Assembly (NCBI GenBank): GCA_032358165.1
Contig: JAALGY010000035.1
Coordinates: 372,001-436,000, forward strand
Direction of reading: 5' to 3'
From: Diplosphaera chodatii
Taxonomy: Eukaryota > Chlorophyta > Trebouxiophyceae > Prasiolales > Stichococcaceae
Length of the DNA: 64,000 nt
Shown here: positions 38,283 to 50,060 of the stretch, piece after piece
Layout: every line of letters starts with the position of its first letter
Position numbering within the stretch: the stretch's first letter is position 1
Program-made: the position numbers and the translations under genes
Notes under the pieces: generated by a model
The model's database searches: none
What the model saw: only the letters and a program-made list of their open reading frames with translations
What the model was told of the DNA's origin: nothing

Positions 38283-39120
38283 ATGGTGGCGGGCGGCTGC
38301 GGCGGCGTCAAGTTCGTGCTGCTGGTCAACAAGCAGGGGCAGACGCGGCTGGCGAAGTACACGGACGCCAGCATGAGCGTGGAGGAGCGCCGCGCTCTGG
38401 AGGGCGAGATTGTTCGCAAATGCCTCGCTCGCTCTGAGAAGCAGGTCAGTACATCAGCGCATGTCTCGCAGAGGTTCGCAGGCGCTGCTGTGCTTCAGGA
38501 GCAGCGTGTTAACGTGGTGGTGAGGGAAGTCAGCCAATGCTGGACACATTCTGGCTGCTGACCAGTCCATTTGCACGCTGCAGTGCTCGTTCGTGGAGCA
38601 GCGCAACTACAAAGTCATCTACCGGCGATACGCGTCCCTGTTTTTCATCGTCGGCGTCGATGGCGAAGAGGTGAGTGTCCGGATTGTGCCCATTCTCACA
38701 GTTGTCCTTTTCATCTACAGCAGCTGCCCGCATGCAATGCGACCACTAGAACTCTTGCGTCCAGATGACTTGACAACAGACCTGACAAGCACAGAATGAG
38801 CTGGCCATCCTAGAGTTCATACACTGTCTGGTGGAGACACTGGACCGCTACTTCAGCAACGTGTGCGAGCTGGACCTCATGTTCAACCTGGAGATGGTGA
38901 GCCGGCGGTCTGGTGCACCTTGTTTGAAGGGTGTCGATCGAAGTTCTGTGTACTGCCCGTTGATGGCTCCAGCTGTCATGACATGCCACACTCTTTGGAC
39001 CTGCCCGAGTGCTCCTTGCAGGCACACTTCGTGCTGGATGAGATGCTGATGAACGGCTGCATCGTGGAGACCAACAAAGCCAATGTGTTGCTACCTGTGC
39101 AGCTGCTTGATCGAGCGTAA
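38283..39120 (+). CDS. AP4S1: AP-4 adaptor complex small (sigma) subunit
   Basis: This is the small subunit of the AP-4 coat, which sorts cargo at the trans-Golgi. Four exons (38283-38444, 38584-38670, 38795-38896, 39022-39120) join at codon boundaries to 149 aa, close to human AP4S1 at about 144. It reads [78 protein letters not shown], then [19 protein letters not shown]. The NKQGQTRL start and CIVETN end are typical of sigma subunits. The sequence is nearer to sigma-4 than to sigma-1 to -3 by my recollection, for example the ARSxxQCSF junction. It converges on the RWP-RK gene, only about 135 bp away. Confidence 0.92.
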
Positions 39121-39255
39121 GGCAGCTGTGCATACAATGCCTGTAATTTCATTGGCAGATCAGCATTTCTTTCTATGACCGCAGAATCTGTGTAAAGTAT
39201 GTGTGCTGACAGCCTAGGACCCCATGAGCGCGACCAGAGTGCAGCCTGCAGCACA

Positions 39256-41189
39256 TTATGGCACATCGTGCTTTCTGTTCGACTTCTGTGATGTCAGCTG
39301 CGCCGACTGCTTCAGCAGCTGCTGCACATGGTTGCGCTTCCTGTAGGGCCACCGCTGCACGCCCTGCGCCCGGCATATCTTCTTCAGCGTCGTTGCGCTC
39401 ACCCGCAGCTCCGCTGCAGCGTCCTGCAACTAGGCAGGGTGCCACTGTTGAATGTCAGCATTGTTTATGCTGGGCCGTGCTTGTGCAGCGCCTGCTCGAA
39501 ACTTGTTATTGCTGCAACTGCTGCTTGCCTGAATCGGGCGGTCAAAGTAGCCCTGGCTGTTGAGGAACTCGACGGTGATACGGCGCACAGCCTCGTGTTT
39601 CCGTGGCGGCGCCGGCCCTGAAAAGCCGTCCTCGGCTGGTGGCTGTGGCTCATCAGTGGCTTGGCGGTGGCCCGTCAACACCGCCACAGCTGCCTCTGCT
39701 TCTTCAGGCTGCAGCTGACCAGCTGCCACCGCCTTGCGCAGGAGGCCTCCTATGAGGTCCGCATCCTCTTCCGAGGACGAGCTGGCTGCTGCGTCAGGGC
39801 CGCTGCGTGCCGTCTTGGCTTTCATGTAAGCCTGGTTTGCCAGCAGGCGCTGATCAGGGTCCTCCACTGCATGTGGCTGCCTTGGCCGCAGGGTCACGCT
39901 CATGATGTTAGTGGCACTGATAGACTGGTGCATGATCAAGTCATCATCCTCTGCAACCGACTGTCCTACGCTGCTGCTGGACCTTGGTGTCTGCTGCGAG
40001 TGCTCTGGGTTTGCGGCCCTCAAGCGGCTGGCTGCCTGAGTTACCTGCCTGCCGCTACTGCGTGCTTGTGAAGGATGGAGCATGCGCTTCCGCACACACT
40101 TGCATCGCCCTTCACGACACTCGTGCAACTGGAGCTGCATGCTCGGCTGCGCCGGCGTCGCACCCGCTGCCGCCTCTGCGGGTGGTGCTGCATGGTCGGG
40201 CCGCCTGCCGGCACCATCACCCACCAGGCAGGCTGGCAGTGGCGGCAGCGTGTCATCGGTTGCCGTGCCTGCGACAATCCACCCAACGTGGTCGTACAGG
40301 CACACTCCAAAGCAGGTGCACATGTAGGTACAAGCAGCTCTCAGGCACTGCAAACCAATGGGCGTCCACCGGAACACCCATGCGCAGAGTAGCGGGCAAC
40401 AACACGGTGTGTGAGTCCCTGTGAGCTCATCAGCGCACCCAGGCCATCAAGCGACAGTGCCCCAGAGGCGAGGGCGGCACACAGACGCATCATCTGCGCA
40501 GCAACCTCCCGTGGGTCCATGCGCATGGATGACTCATCGGTGCAGCGCATCGCAGTCGCCAGCCGCCCATCAGGCATGGGCTGCTTGAAGATCTGCACCA
40601 CCAGCTTCCACCTTCATGACATCATGGGAAGCATGACAGTGACGCCAGATGCTGGTGATGCTGCTTTGGCATACACATGCTATCTGAACAATAGCTCGGC
40701 AGCTGTCCACACTGACCTCAACCTCAAGCGCCGGCGCCGGCATGTTGCTGAAATCCCGGTCATGCACACCTGCTGCCCAGCCATGCATTGCTGACTGAGC
40801 CTCGCCAGGCTCATCACCCTGGCCAGCTGTCTGCAGCCCAGTGCTTGACGGTGCGGCCGGCGTCTGCGCATGTCGTTCCAGGGCTGCAGAGGCTGCAGCC
40901 AGGTCCGGCAGTGGGATGGCATGTACCGAGGGAAGCCAGGTCCTGGCAGCATCGCTGGCGTCTGCCCCAGATGCCGGGTGTGGCGGCTGCATCAGCACCG
41001 CCGGCCCAGGTCAGATTTCCTCTCTTATAGCGTGAAAGTTCTGATGTGAGCTTATCTGAATGTTGCGGCAGCTACGGGCCTCACATCTGTCTGCAGAACC
41101 TCCTGCAGCACGCCCCACTCATCACCGCTCATCTGCAACCCCGCGCACAGGTGCATCGGGTCGTCGCTGCGATGCTGACCTGAAGTCAT
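39256..41189 (-). CDS. RWP-RK domain transcription regulator
   Basis: Exon 1 (41085-41189) starts MTSGQHRSDDPMHLCAGLQM. A second, Ala/Pro-rich exon runs from about 40989 to 40718 (PPHPASGADASDAARTW). A third near 40590-40400 reads IFKQPMPDGRL and MRMDPREVAAQMMRLCAALASG. A long exon ends at 39529 and the last exon is 39256-39423. These last two create the RWP-RK domain: RRITVEFLNSQGYFDRPIQ, then DAAAELRVSATTLKKICRAQGVQRWPYRKR, where RWPYRK is the signature. RWP-RK proteins are plant and algal regulators of nitrogen response and gamete development. With the domain at the extreme C-terminus and no PB1 domain seen, it is nearer the RKD/MID type than NIN-like proteins. The intron between the two domain exons has a GC donor (CAG|GCAAGC). 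Exons between 39900 and 40420 could not be joined with confidence. Confidence 0.88.
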
Positions 41190-41665
41190 GGCATCCTGCA
41201 TCGTAACACTTGGTATGGTGCAGATCTCACGATAGAGACGAGCTGATGGGTTGCTACTGGAGTCAATGTACTCGATATGTGCAGATACTGCTCACATCTT
41301 GCACGACGATCAGCTCCGCGGGTCATTGCGCTTGAAGCTATTTAACTTCAATTAACCCTGCACGGCTCTTCTGCTCAGATCCAGATGAGAGTGGGTGCTT
41401 CAAGTCGGTGTGAAACTATGCATGCCAGCATGCTGACATGCGCGCCAATCATGTTCATGTGTCACACCCGCTGACCACATACGAACTGGAGTCACTACAA
41501 AATTTACTGGAGAATGTTTGTCGCATGCTTCATTCATCTAGGTCGACGTGCACTTGGAATGAACGTTTCGCCTACCCGCACGTGACTGCACGACAGCAGA
41601 TGACTACAACCAACGTCATAGCAAGGTGCAGGCAGCACTGTCTGCTTGCACGCGTACTCTCAAGC
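41190..41665. other. Intergenic gap between divergent genes
   Basis: About 475 bp lie between the RWP-RK start (-) and the DUF924 start (+). Parts near 41280-41380 are AT-richer. A two-way promoter is expected; no motif is recognised. Confidence 0.55.
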
Positions 41666-43011
41666 ATGTTCCGCGTAGCATCATCTCTAGCGGGCAGGCA
41701 CAGCCCGCTGTTGCGTCAGCAGCGTGTCTTAGTTACCAGCATTGTGTTCACCAATCACCTTGTCGCCGGTGCACAGATGCAGAGCGGAGACACATGTGCA
41801 CAATCACAGCCAGAACCGCGGCAGAAACCGCAGCCGCTGCCCTTCAGCGTCAACCCGCGCGCGAGGGCGGTGCTGGAGTACTGGTGCGACCTGACCGCAT
41901 GTGTCCCATTGCCGCACGCAGCTGCAGCATGTGCTGTGTGATGTCTTGCCAGCTCCGTTGTGTGTATATTCACATCGCAGGTTTGGGGAGGACTTCTCGA
42001 CAGCTCCCTACGGCTATGTGCCAGAGGAGAGGTTCTATAAATTTTGGTATCACGGCGGTCCCACGGTCGATGCCGAGATCAAGCAGGTATGAGCCAGCAG
42101 AAGCGCTGGTTCCTCAATGCCAATAGGTGGTCATTCAGGGCTGCTTCAAGGTGACATCACCTCGCCCACAAGTCTGCCCTGTTCACGTCGCTCCCTAATG
42201 CGCATCCAGCACGTGCACTGCAGCGCTTTGGCGGCGATGTGAGCGACCTGGAGGATGGCAAGCTGCGGGACTGGGACAAACCCTACGAGCGGCTGGCCGC
42301 CATCCTCCTGGCAGACCAGTTTACGAGGTGGACGCCTTGCTAACCTGCTCCTCATTGAAGGCACAGGAAACCCTCTACAATGTGCATGCCGGAGTCCTCA
42401 TGCGGCATCCATGAATATCTACAGGAATGTGTATCGAGGGACAGCGAAGATGTACTCACTGGACAACCTCGCGCTTGAGCTGGCTGACAAACTGCTGGTG
42501 AGGCATGGCGCACACAGGCACAAGTGTGGTATGCAGTCGCTCCCAACTTGACCGTCGCTCAGGGCACCCTACCACTACTGTTGTTGCGCAGGCCGATCCG
42601 GACTTCAAGCACATGCAGCCGATCGCACACCACTTTGCAATGCTGCCGCTCATGCATTCCGAGGACGTCGGCAGGCACGAGGTGCGCATGCAGCCTTTTA
42701 TCATGTTTGTGTAATGAGTATGTCGAAGCTGACAGCTGGTCAACTGGGTGCAAACCTCAGTGAACCTGTGACTGGTGGTGTTCGTGCAGCAACTGGAGGC
42801 GCTGATTCAGGAGCGCATCAGGGACTTGCAGGGCATCGCCGACTGCGACGAGTCGGTCGCAGGGCTGGAAAAGATGCTGAAGTTCGGACGCGACCACACC
42901 GACTGCCTGCGTCGCTGGGGCCGCTACCCACACCGCAACAAGATTCTGGGGCGGGATAGCACGCCGCAGGAGGTGAAAGGGATGGAGGACGGTACCATAC
43001 CAGCATGGTGA
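41666..43011 (+). CDS. DUF924 family protein, probably organellar
   Basis: Six exons (41666-41883, 41981-42086, 42224-42327, 42425-42497, 42592-42681, 42790-43011) join in frame to 270 aa. The first ~55 residues, starting MFRVASSLAGRHSPLLRQQR, look like an organelle-targeting peptide, which decided the start. The body reads ARAVLEYWFGEDF, FYKFWYHGGPTVDAEI, RFGGDVSDLEDGKLRDWD, LAAILLADQFTRNVYRGTAKM, then PLMHSEDV and FGRDHTDCLRRWGRYPHRNKILGR. These are hallmarks of DUF924, a bacterial-like alpha-helical family of TPR-like fold with no established function. The W of EYWFG is rebuilt across the first intron (TG|G), which supports the GTGCGA donor at 41884. Confidence 0.9.
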
Positions 43012-43330
43012 CACGCTTGCCTGTACCACGTGATCCAACCCTGCACATGTCAGATGGTAGCTTGCCACCGTTGCGAAATGTTCTGCCAGCAACCCTGCCG
43101 CAAACACAAATGTTCTGGCCGTGCCTACCAAGTGCTGTCGATGCAGTGCGTTTTGCAACGACTAGCCAGAAGCGCAGTTGCCAACCACCAAACCACACTG
43201 AGACGTTTGTCACCTACTGATTGAAGCCCGGTCATGGCATTGTATGGCCACTTCGATTTGACCTGGCTCTTCCAACTGCCTAGAAACCCTGAAAACAGAC
43301 TCGATCCTGCATCTCTCAACGGTGTGATCC
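43012..43330. other. Intergenic gap between convergent genes
   Basis: This lies between the DUF924 stop (+) and the nucleoplasmin-like stop (-). It should hold both 3' UTRs; nothing else is seen. Confidence 0.6.
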
Positions 43331-45798
43331 TCACGCCAGCGCAGCTGTTCCGCTGTCCACATCGACCTTGAACACGGCAGGCCGGTCCTCCAGAAATTTC
43401 TTCATCTTCGGCAGCCCAGGGACGCGCTTGACCTGCATCCGACCTGAGAATGTCACCGAGTCCCGACTGCTGCATGCATGCAAACATCAGGCATTCTGGC
43501 AAGATGCTGATAGAGAAGGGTTTGTATGCCCTGAGAAAATTTTCAACACAAAGTGAACCAAGTTGCACCTGTGATCCCAACACTGCCAGCTTGGTGGCGC
43601 CATGCGTCTTCAGGAACTTGATCAGGTCCGCCTGGTACTGTGCTGAGCTGCCTGCAGAGGCGGACCACGCAGCAGCCTCACATGCAGGTGACGTGTGACG
43701 CTGATGCACCTGAGCTTGAGCACTGCAGCGCATTGTGAGCGTTCAGAGGATCAGCGCCCAGCACAGTTCCTCCGTTCACCTGGTGACGCTGGTGTGCTGG
43801 CGGGCGCCTCTGCTGCTGTCTTCGCCTTTTTGTGCGGCGTCACGGCTGTCTTCACAGCTAGTGGCCGTTTGTCGCCAGCCTACACGTCAAGCAAAACGGT
43901 TCTGACATACTGTGCAGCACCTCACAATGCGATGGTTGTCGTGTCATGCATGCATGCTGGTGTGCAGGTGTGAGTCTCAACACGTCAGCCCACGGCTATG
44001 CTCTGGAAACCCACGATAGACACACCTTCAGGGCTGGTACCAGATCCTCGTCCTCCTCCTCATCTGTGGCAGGCAACAGAAAGGATGCTGTGCACCTGTT
44101 GCCTGTGGCACACGCAGCATGACGGCGCCCTGCACTTGCTAATCCAGTGCGCCGCTGTGCCACTGTGCAGGGTTTGCTCAGCCTAGCTAGCTGCAACTGT
44201 CGCCCTGCACACATCATCTTCCTCACCGTCTTCGTCATCGTCTTCATCCTCATCGTCGTCGTCATCATCCCCCTCGTCATCGCTGTCATCCTCTGCCTGC
44301 TGGGCGAAGAGGTCGCTGAGCGACGCCTTGGCGCCACCTGCGGCAGGTTTTGCAGTGTATTTGGGAGCACACATCTGGGAGGTCACCGTCCCCATGTAGG
44401 TTCTGGAACATCTGACAGTTCTGAAGTCGTGCAACAGTGATTGAGCACCCTTCAGCACCCGCTGGGCACCCCTTTAGTGACCAATGCTATCCGCCGCATG
44501 CCTGCAGACACCGACAGTTGGGTCAGACTTGTTGGGCCACTTACCTGCTGGCTCCTCGTCTTCGTCTTCGTCATCCTCCCCATCCTCCTCATCGTCATAC
44601 TCATCGTCATCATCATCGTCATCATCGTCGTCCATGTCACTGCAGCGCACCATACCCAACGGTGTACCCTCCAGATGGGGGTGGTGTGCATGCCAGTTTG
44701 CAACACTGTCAGCTATGGGCTACAGCACATACATGTGCAATGGGCATGGCCTCGTCTCACCTGAACTGGTGCGCCTGCGCCTTCAACCTGGCCGCTGCAT
44801 CGCCCCTGCCCACTGGCCCCTCGTCATCAGAATCCTCCTCCTCATCCGACTCTTCCTCCTCAACCTCGGCGTCGGCCGTCTGCTGCCGCCGCTGCAGGCG
44901 ACCATATGCAAAAGGATTCTATCTGGGCTTTCGTTGCATGACACACATGTATTCAAATTCAACACAGCGGTGCTGCCGGTTGGGCAGTACATCGCCAGCT
45001 GCAGCCACTGTACGGCAAAGTCAGAAGCAAGGGTGTGCCCAACCGACACCCACCTTGGCTGTCGCCCCACCGGCTGACCTGCCGTTTGGCAGCTGCTGGC
45101 CTGCAAGCGCTGCCGGCTCCTCGTCTGAGTCTGTGCCCCAGTCGTCACTGTCCTCCGGCTCGCTGCTGTCATAGCCCAGGAACTGCCGCGTCGTGTAGCC
45201 GGTGATGTACACATCTGACTTTCCGCTGTGCGACAGCTTCACCTCACAGTTGACCTGCGGCAGGGCTTGCCAGGGGTATGTCTGCTGAACAGTTGCGCAT
45301 ACGGTACAAGTGGTAAAAACAACTGCGTTCGTTTGCATGGGCCTTCATATGAGCGCGATGCAATCACCGGAAAGTCGATCTGGAACTGCTCGATGACACC
45401 CGGCGTGACTGCCCCTATGACGCTCTTCTGCCCCTCGTACTCGATGAAGACAACATGCCGCCCCTGCACAGGCTCCGGGCCCAATGCCACCTGTGGGACA
45501 GGTGTGGCGCTTCACACGCGTGCCCACCACCATAATGTGTGGCAGGTGTGTCGATTGCCCGTTAGGCTCATACAGCTGGCAACGTGATCAGCTGCTCATC
45601 AAAGCCACGTGGTGAACGTCCTGTCCTGACATGGCCACAGTGCCAACAGCATAACATCACGCTGCACGCCTGCGAAAGGTGGTAGGTGTGCAAAAACTCG
45701 TCATCCTCTGCTGAGTCTCTGCCGACGACCATGGCCTTGTTGGGCGGCACTTTGATGCCCCAGAACTCCGCCGGAACGAAGGGCACTGCGGACTCCAT
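43331..45798 (-). CDS. Nucleoplasmin-like acidic nuclear protein (plant HD2/FKBP53-type N domain)
   Basis: The start at 45798 gives MESAVPFVPAEFWGIKVPPNKAM, then LHTYHLSQA, HVVFIEYEGQKSVIGAV and VNCEVKLSHSGKSDVYITGY. This is the nucleoplasmin-like fold found at the N-terminus of plant HD2 proteins and nuclear FKBPs, which act as histone chaperones. Acidic exons follow: about 44762-44888 (EVEEEESDEEEDSDDEG), 44550-44641 (nine Asp in a row) and 44220-44340 (ASLSDLFAQQAEDDSDDEG plus an Asp/Glu run). A basic linker (KTAVTPHKKAKTAAEAP) is near 43790-43860. The last exons (43569 upward and 43331-43432) encode a compact tail, ADLIKFLKTHGATKLAVLGSQ and VKRVPGLPKMKKFLED, to GTAALA. No FKBP peptidyl-prolyl domain is present. 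The tail resembles a small winged-helix-like module but I cannot name it. The chaperone role is inference. The join near 44070 is uncertain. Confidence 0.78.
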
Positions 45799-46240
45799 GC
45801 CAGATTAACTTGATGGCTACTAGCTTTGATGCCCCTGTTACACCCTCAAAGTTGCCTGACGTTGACAGGCTGTCACAGGATGTGCAAACAAACACAGGCT
45901 TGTAGACATAGCGTTGCGATCAGAGGTGGCGCAATGCGGCCGCACCGAAGCGCCGATGCAACTTGTACCTGCAGACCTGCAGAACCCAGGAAGTAGACGA
46001 GATGCAGCCATGGCCTGCCATGGCTGCAACCGGAGGCTCAGATGTATAGTGCTTGACATGTATACATAAGCTCGTGTCACGGTTGTATAGGGGAATCGCG
46101 ACGCCACTTTGCCAGCCGCTCATTACGACTGCATCTGTTCGGAGTGTGGCAGGCGCCGTCTCCCTTTCACACGATAGAGAATAGGACAGATCGCGAAGGC
46201 AGCCGCTTTCTGAGAATCAACGGAGTTGCATTGTCTGAAC
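45799..46240. other. Intergenic gap between divergent genes
   Basis: About 440 bp separate the starts of the nucleoplasmin-like gene (-) and the THUMPD1 gene (+). A shared promoter region is expected. No motif is recognised. Confidence 0.55.
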
Positions 46241-48047
46241 ATGGCTCCCAAGCGCCGCAGGGACGATGCTGGCGGCGCCGGCAACAGCAAAAGGCGGTAC
46301 CTGCCGCAGGTGCGCATCCGCTGATACGGTGCAGCACTGCCGATCCTACGACAGTGGCCAGCCGATCAATCAAGCATGCGTCTCTCGGTAAGCAATGTAT
46401 GCGGCATCGAGCCTTGTCGCTCTCACCTGGCTGCAGAGCAGCAAGGGGCCGCTCATCCCCGAGAACTCCAAGGGTTTCCTGGTGTCCTGCGTCACCGGCA
46501 AAGAGATGCTCGCCAGCCGCGAGGCGATTGAGCTGCTGGGTCAGGTGGCTGGGCGCGTTGGCAGGTCGCATGAGATGTGCCAAGTCATCTGGTGGCGTGC
46601 TGCTTCCGCATCAAAGTGAGAGACCCGAGAGACCCGATGAATGCGTTGCAGTACATCGAGGCCTCACAGCAGGAGACGCAGCAGGGGCAGCAGCCCAAAG
46701 CTTCGGTCGCAGACATCAGCTCGCTGATCGCTGACGAGGTGGCTGACATCAAGTCGGGAAGCGGGCAGCCGCTGACATGGCACAAGACAAACATCACCGG
46801 CCTGCTGTACCTTGCATTGGACGCGTCTGCAGGCAAGCATGGCGTGGGCTTCAAACAAGACTGCCGTTGACTCATAAACAGATTGCCAGCCAGGCATCAC
46901 CTTCAAGGGAGTGTCGCATTCGATGCAGGCATTGGGCCAGTCGACCTGGTGCAGCGGATGGCAACAGACATCCAGTCGACAAAGCAATGCAAGAGCAGGT
47001 GGCTTGCTGCAGCTGATGCCAATGACATCGTTGCTGCAATTGGTTGTGCGGCTGCTGCTGTACGAAATTGTCGACACGGAGCTCCTGTGATGTTTACTGT
47101 TGCCGCAGGCTGTGCCTGCGCTTCATTCCAGTGGAGCATACGTGCTATGCCAAGCTGGAAGACATGCGGAAGCTGGCAGCAAAGGTGCTACCAGAGGCGT
47201 TTCCAGCCAGAGACGAGGCTGCAGAGCCTGAGACGGTATGGTGCACCCGCTGCGCATTCCAGATGCACCATCAATCAGCGCTGCTGAAAGCTGCTCAGAC
47301 GCTCTTTCATAAGTTCGACCCTGCTGACGTGACGCCATCACCCGCCGTGCAGTTCGCGGTGCAATATGAGCACCGTGCCAGCACAGACCTGAAGCGGATG
47401 GATGTTATCAATGCCTTCGTGGAGCACGTGCCCAAGGTAGGTATGGAACCTGGGCGGTGCATCCAGAAGGACCTGCAGTGTTGGTGGGCCACATGTGAGC
47501 ACCCCTGTTGCATGGCCCTATTGGCATATGAGGTGCAGCAACGAGGCATCGGCCTATGCAGGGGTACAAAGTCAGCCTGGACAATGCGAAGCACACCATC
47601 CTGGTCCAGCTGGTGAAGTCCTGCTGCACCCTGGCGATTGTGCCGCGGTACAAGGAGCTGCTCAAGTTCAATGTCCGGGAACTGAGCGGCTTTGGCGAGG
47701 GCGCCACGTCAGCAACAGCGGCCAGCAAGGCCGGCAGGGGCAGGAATCAGGGCCCCAAACCAGCGGCAGCTGCTGCAGGCACAGCCACTGGTGACGCTCC
47801 TCCTGCGGATGTCACAGCAGATGCAGCGCCCGCTGGTGCAGCGGAGAATGACAGCGGCGCAGAGGCTGCTGAGGAAGCGTCAGCGCCAGCAGATGTGGCT
47901 CCCGTGCGCGTGGAGGCAGCTGGTGGTGACGCGGCTGGTGATGATGCAGCAGCTGCTGCGCAGGCAACGGCAGCAGCAGATCAGGCGGGCAGCGGTCTGG
48001 GTGAGCAAAGGGCGGAGGGTGCTGAGGAAGCGCAGGACGCCACGTGA
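46241..48047 (+). CDS. THUMPD1: THUMPD1/Tan1-like adaptor for tRNA cytidine acetylation
   Basis: THUMPD1/Tan1 presents tRNA to the NAT10/Kre33 acetyltransferase for ac4C12. Seven exons (46241-46309, 46437-46544, 46652-46832, 46941-46998, 47109-47235, 47299-47436, 47562-48047) join in frame to 388 aa. The basic N-terminus is MAPKRRRDDAGGAGNSKRRY. IPENSKGFLVSCVTGKEMLASREAIELL follows, then VDLVQRMATDIQ and the THUMP domain: RLCLRFIPVEHTCYAKLEDM, FAVQYEHRASTDLKRMDVINAFVEHVP and KVSLDNAKHTILVQLVKSCCTLAIVPRY. This order matches the human protein closely. The C-terminal ~100 residues are Ala/Gln-rich low complexity. Intron 3 uses a GC donor (GCAG|GCAAGC at 46833), needed to rebuild AVDLVQR. The exon 3 start at 46652 was chosen because it keeps phase. 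Confidence 0.92.
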
Positions 48048-48163
48048 TGTCTTCAAAGTGACACCTCTGGAGAGCTAATACAAACACGTAATACAAAATG
48101 CAACGCAGCGCGCCCACACAGTCATCTCTTGCGCGAAAGAATAACCCAGCCAGCCACCATTTC

Positions 48164-49496
48164 TCAAGAGTCGCCCTTGAACTTAATGCTCTTCGAATTC
48201 ACGCAGTGCCTATGCGGCCAACATTGCCAAACTTCATGCGCTTCACACAGGCAGACTTGAAGCATGGACTGCACCTGGCATACGGATCTGATCATCTGGC
48301 AAGCGTGAGGCGCATACCTTTCGTCCGTGGGGTTTGAAAAGCCCTCACCCTGCAAACAGACGAAACAAAACTGCCCAAAGTGGGAAGATTGATGCCGTCG
48401 CTTGTCAAGCTTACAGAATATGTCAATGACAACAAGATGTGCAAGGTGCATACCTCGAAGACGTGGCCTAGGTGGCCGCCACAGTTCGCGCATGTGATTT
48501 CCACGCGCTTCATGCCAAAAGCATTGTCCTCATGCCGATCCACTTTACCCTGCAGACAGCAGCGTAAACGAGTGAGCAACATCACATGCAACAGCGTTAC
48601 ACACATGCATACGGTCAGTCAAACATGACAAGCAAATCTGCAGCTCATTGTGTCATTGCACACCTGAACATTGTCGTAGAAAGCTGCAAATGCAGACGAT
48701 TGATGTCAGGACAGAGGTTTCAGAAACATCGACAACTACTTTGTGACTGCTGATCAGACAAGGCCTGCCTGAACTACCAGCAACAGGCAGTCTGAATGCT
48801 AACACCTGGCCAGCCGCAGCCGCTGTCGAACCTGTGCACAGGTGAGGAAGGTGACACCACTACTAGGAACGAACGTAACTGATGCGAAGTCAGGTGCAGA
48901 CAGAGAGTATACACGCAACGCATGCACCGCCGACTCACTTCTGCTCCGAAGTGTACAGGACCTGCACAAAGCAACAACATCATCCATCGTGAAAGAAAGA
49001 CTGAAATTTGCTGTTAACTGAATTTCTGCTTTGTATATGTGGCGCTACTGGCATGCACATGGCGTTGAGTTGTGCACGCAACAGACAGCAGCGCACCGTG
49101 CCGCAGCCAGCACAGGTGTACTCGCCCTTGTCCTTGTGCTTGTTGTACAGGCCGGAGCCCGCTGGCTCAGTGCCCTTCTTCCGCAGGATTTGGAACTGTA
49201 TAGCGTGCAAATATTCAGCCATAAGCTTGTCTGTTGCGGACGGCAGTGTGCCGCATTGGAACTGCATCATTGCATGCTGACATGTTTGATTTATATGGAA
49301 TGCCAGCTTGCAGATGTGCAGCACAATTCTGCGCTTGCATACCTCCTCGGCTGAAAGGATGCTCCTGCACCAAGTAACTTCTGGCAGTCAGCAATCAAAC
49401 GTATTTACGTCCACAACCTGTGTTTGACATCGGTATGCATGTGACGAACCTCCAGGTATCCTCCGGCGTGCTCTTGTCCAGCTTTTGGTCCGCCAT
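48164..49496 (-). CDS. MSRB: Methionine-R-sulfoxide reductase B, cytosolic type
   Basis: MsrB reduces R-methionine sulfoxide in proteins. Nine exons join exactly in frame to 136 aa: 49450-49496, 49343-49364, 49097-49195, 48939-48961, 48806-48831, 48664-48683, 48454-48549, 48318-48349 and 48164-48209. It starts MADQKLDKSTPEDTW, then FQILRKKGTEPAGSGLYN. It has the two zinc-binding CxxC motifs (TCAGC, TCANC), VLYTSEQKFDSGCGWPAFYDNV, DNAFGMKRVEI, GGHLGHVF and the catalytic cysteine in DERHCVNSKSI. There is no targeting peptide, so a cytosolic enzyme is likely. Four exons are only 22, 23, 26 and 20 nt long, yet their phases restore the con­served protein exactly. It is divergent from Tim22. Confidence 0.96.
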
Positions 49497-50060
49497 TGCA
49501 AACACCCGCGTGCGCCGCTGGCCTGCACGCCAGACACAGCCACTTAGGTAGCTACTTCAGGCACTGTATGTGTAGCAGCACCGGCATCTTCGATCGGCAG
49601 CAGTCTGCGTGCATGATGATGTGGGCACCTGCTGAACCGAATGGCCTAGTGAAAGCTGATGGCAAGGTCGCGACTCTCGGTACAGCAGCGCGTTTGCTCA
49701 ACAACTGAGACGTGCAGGTGGTCAAGGCCCTGACTGCCATCTGATGGCTACTGCGCATGATCGGAGGTGCACGAGTGCGGTTTCCGGCGAAACATTGGGC
49801 GATGACGACAAGCGTGGCTGATCTGGGACGTGGAGACGCATTCGGAAATTGCTGATGGGGACCGCAGCACAACCTGAATTTCTCCACAAAGCAGACAACC
49901 GATGGCCCTGTCCAGCACCCGCAGCACGCCATTGCTCATTCTGCATCGACATCCGAGCGAATCATCTGAGTCCTACAGCTTCTTGCTGATCTACGAGAAT
50001 TCTCACCGTTGGTGCTCCTGCGTGGCGTCGACTGTGCACAGCCTCCGCAGTGCGTGCCGC
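49497..50060. other. Intergenic gap between divergent genes
   Basis: About 560 bp lie between the msrB start (-) and the Tim22 start (+). A two-way promoter is expected. No motif is recognised. Confidence 0.55.

Noticed and set aside
46545..46651. Reading through an apparent exon VRDPRDPMNALQ in THUMPD1
   Set aside because: No acceptor upstream of it keeps the reading phase; the acceptor at 46651 does, so this stretch is treated as intron.
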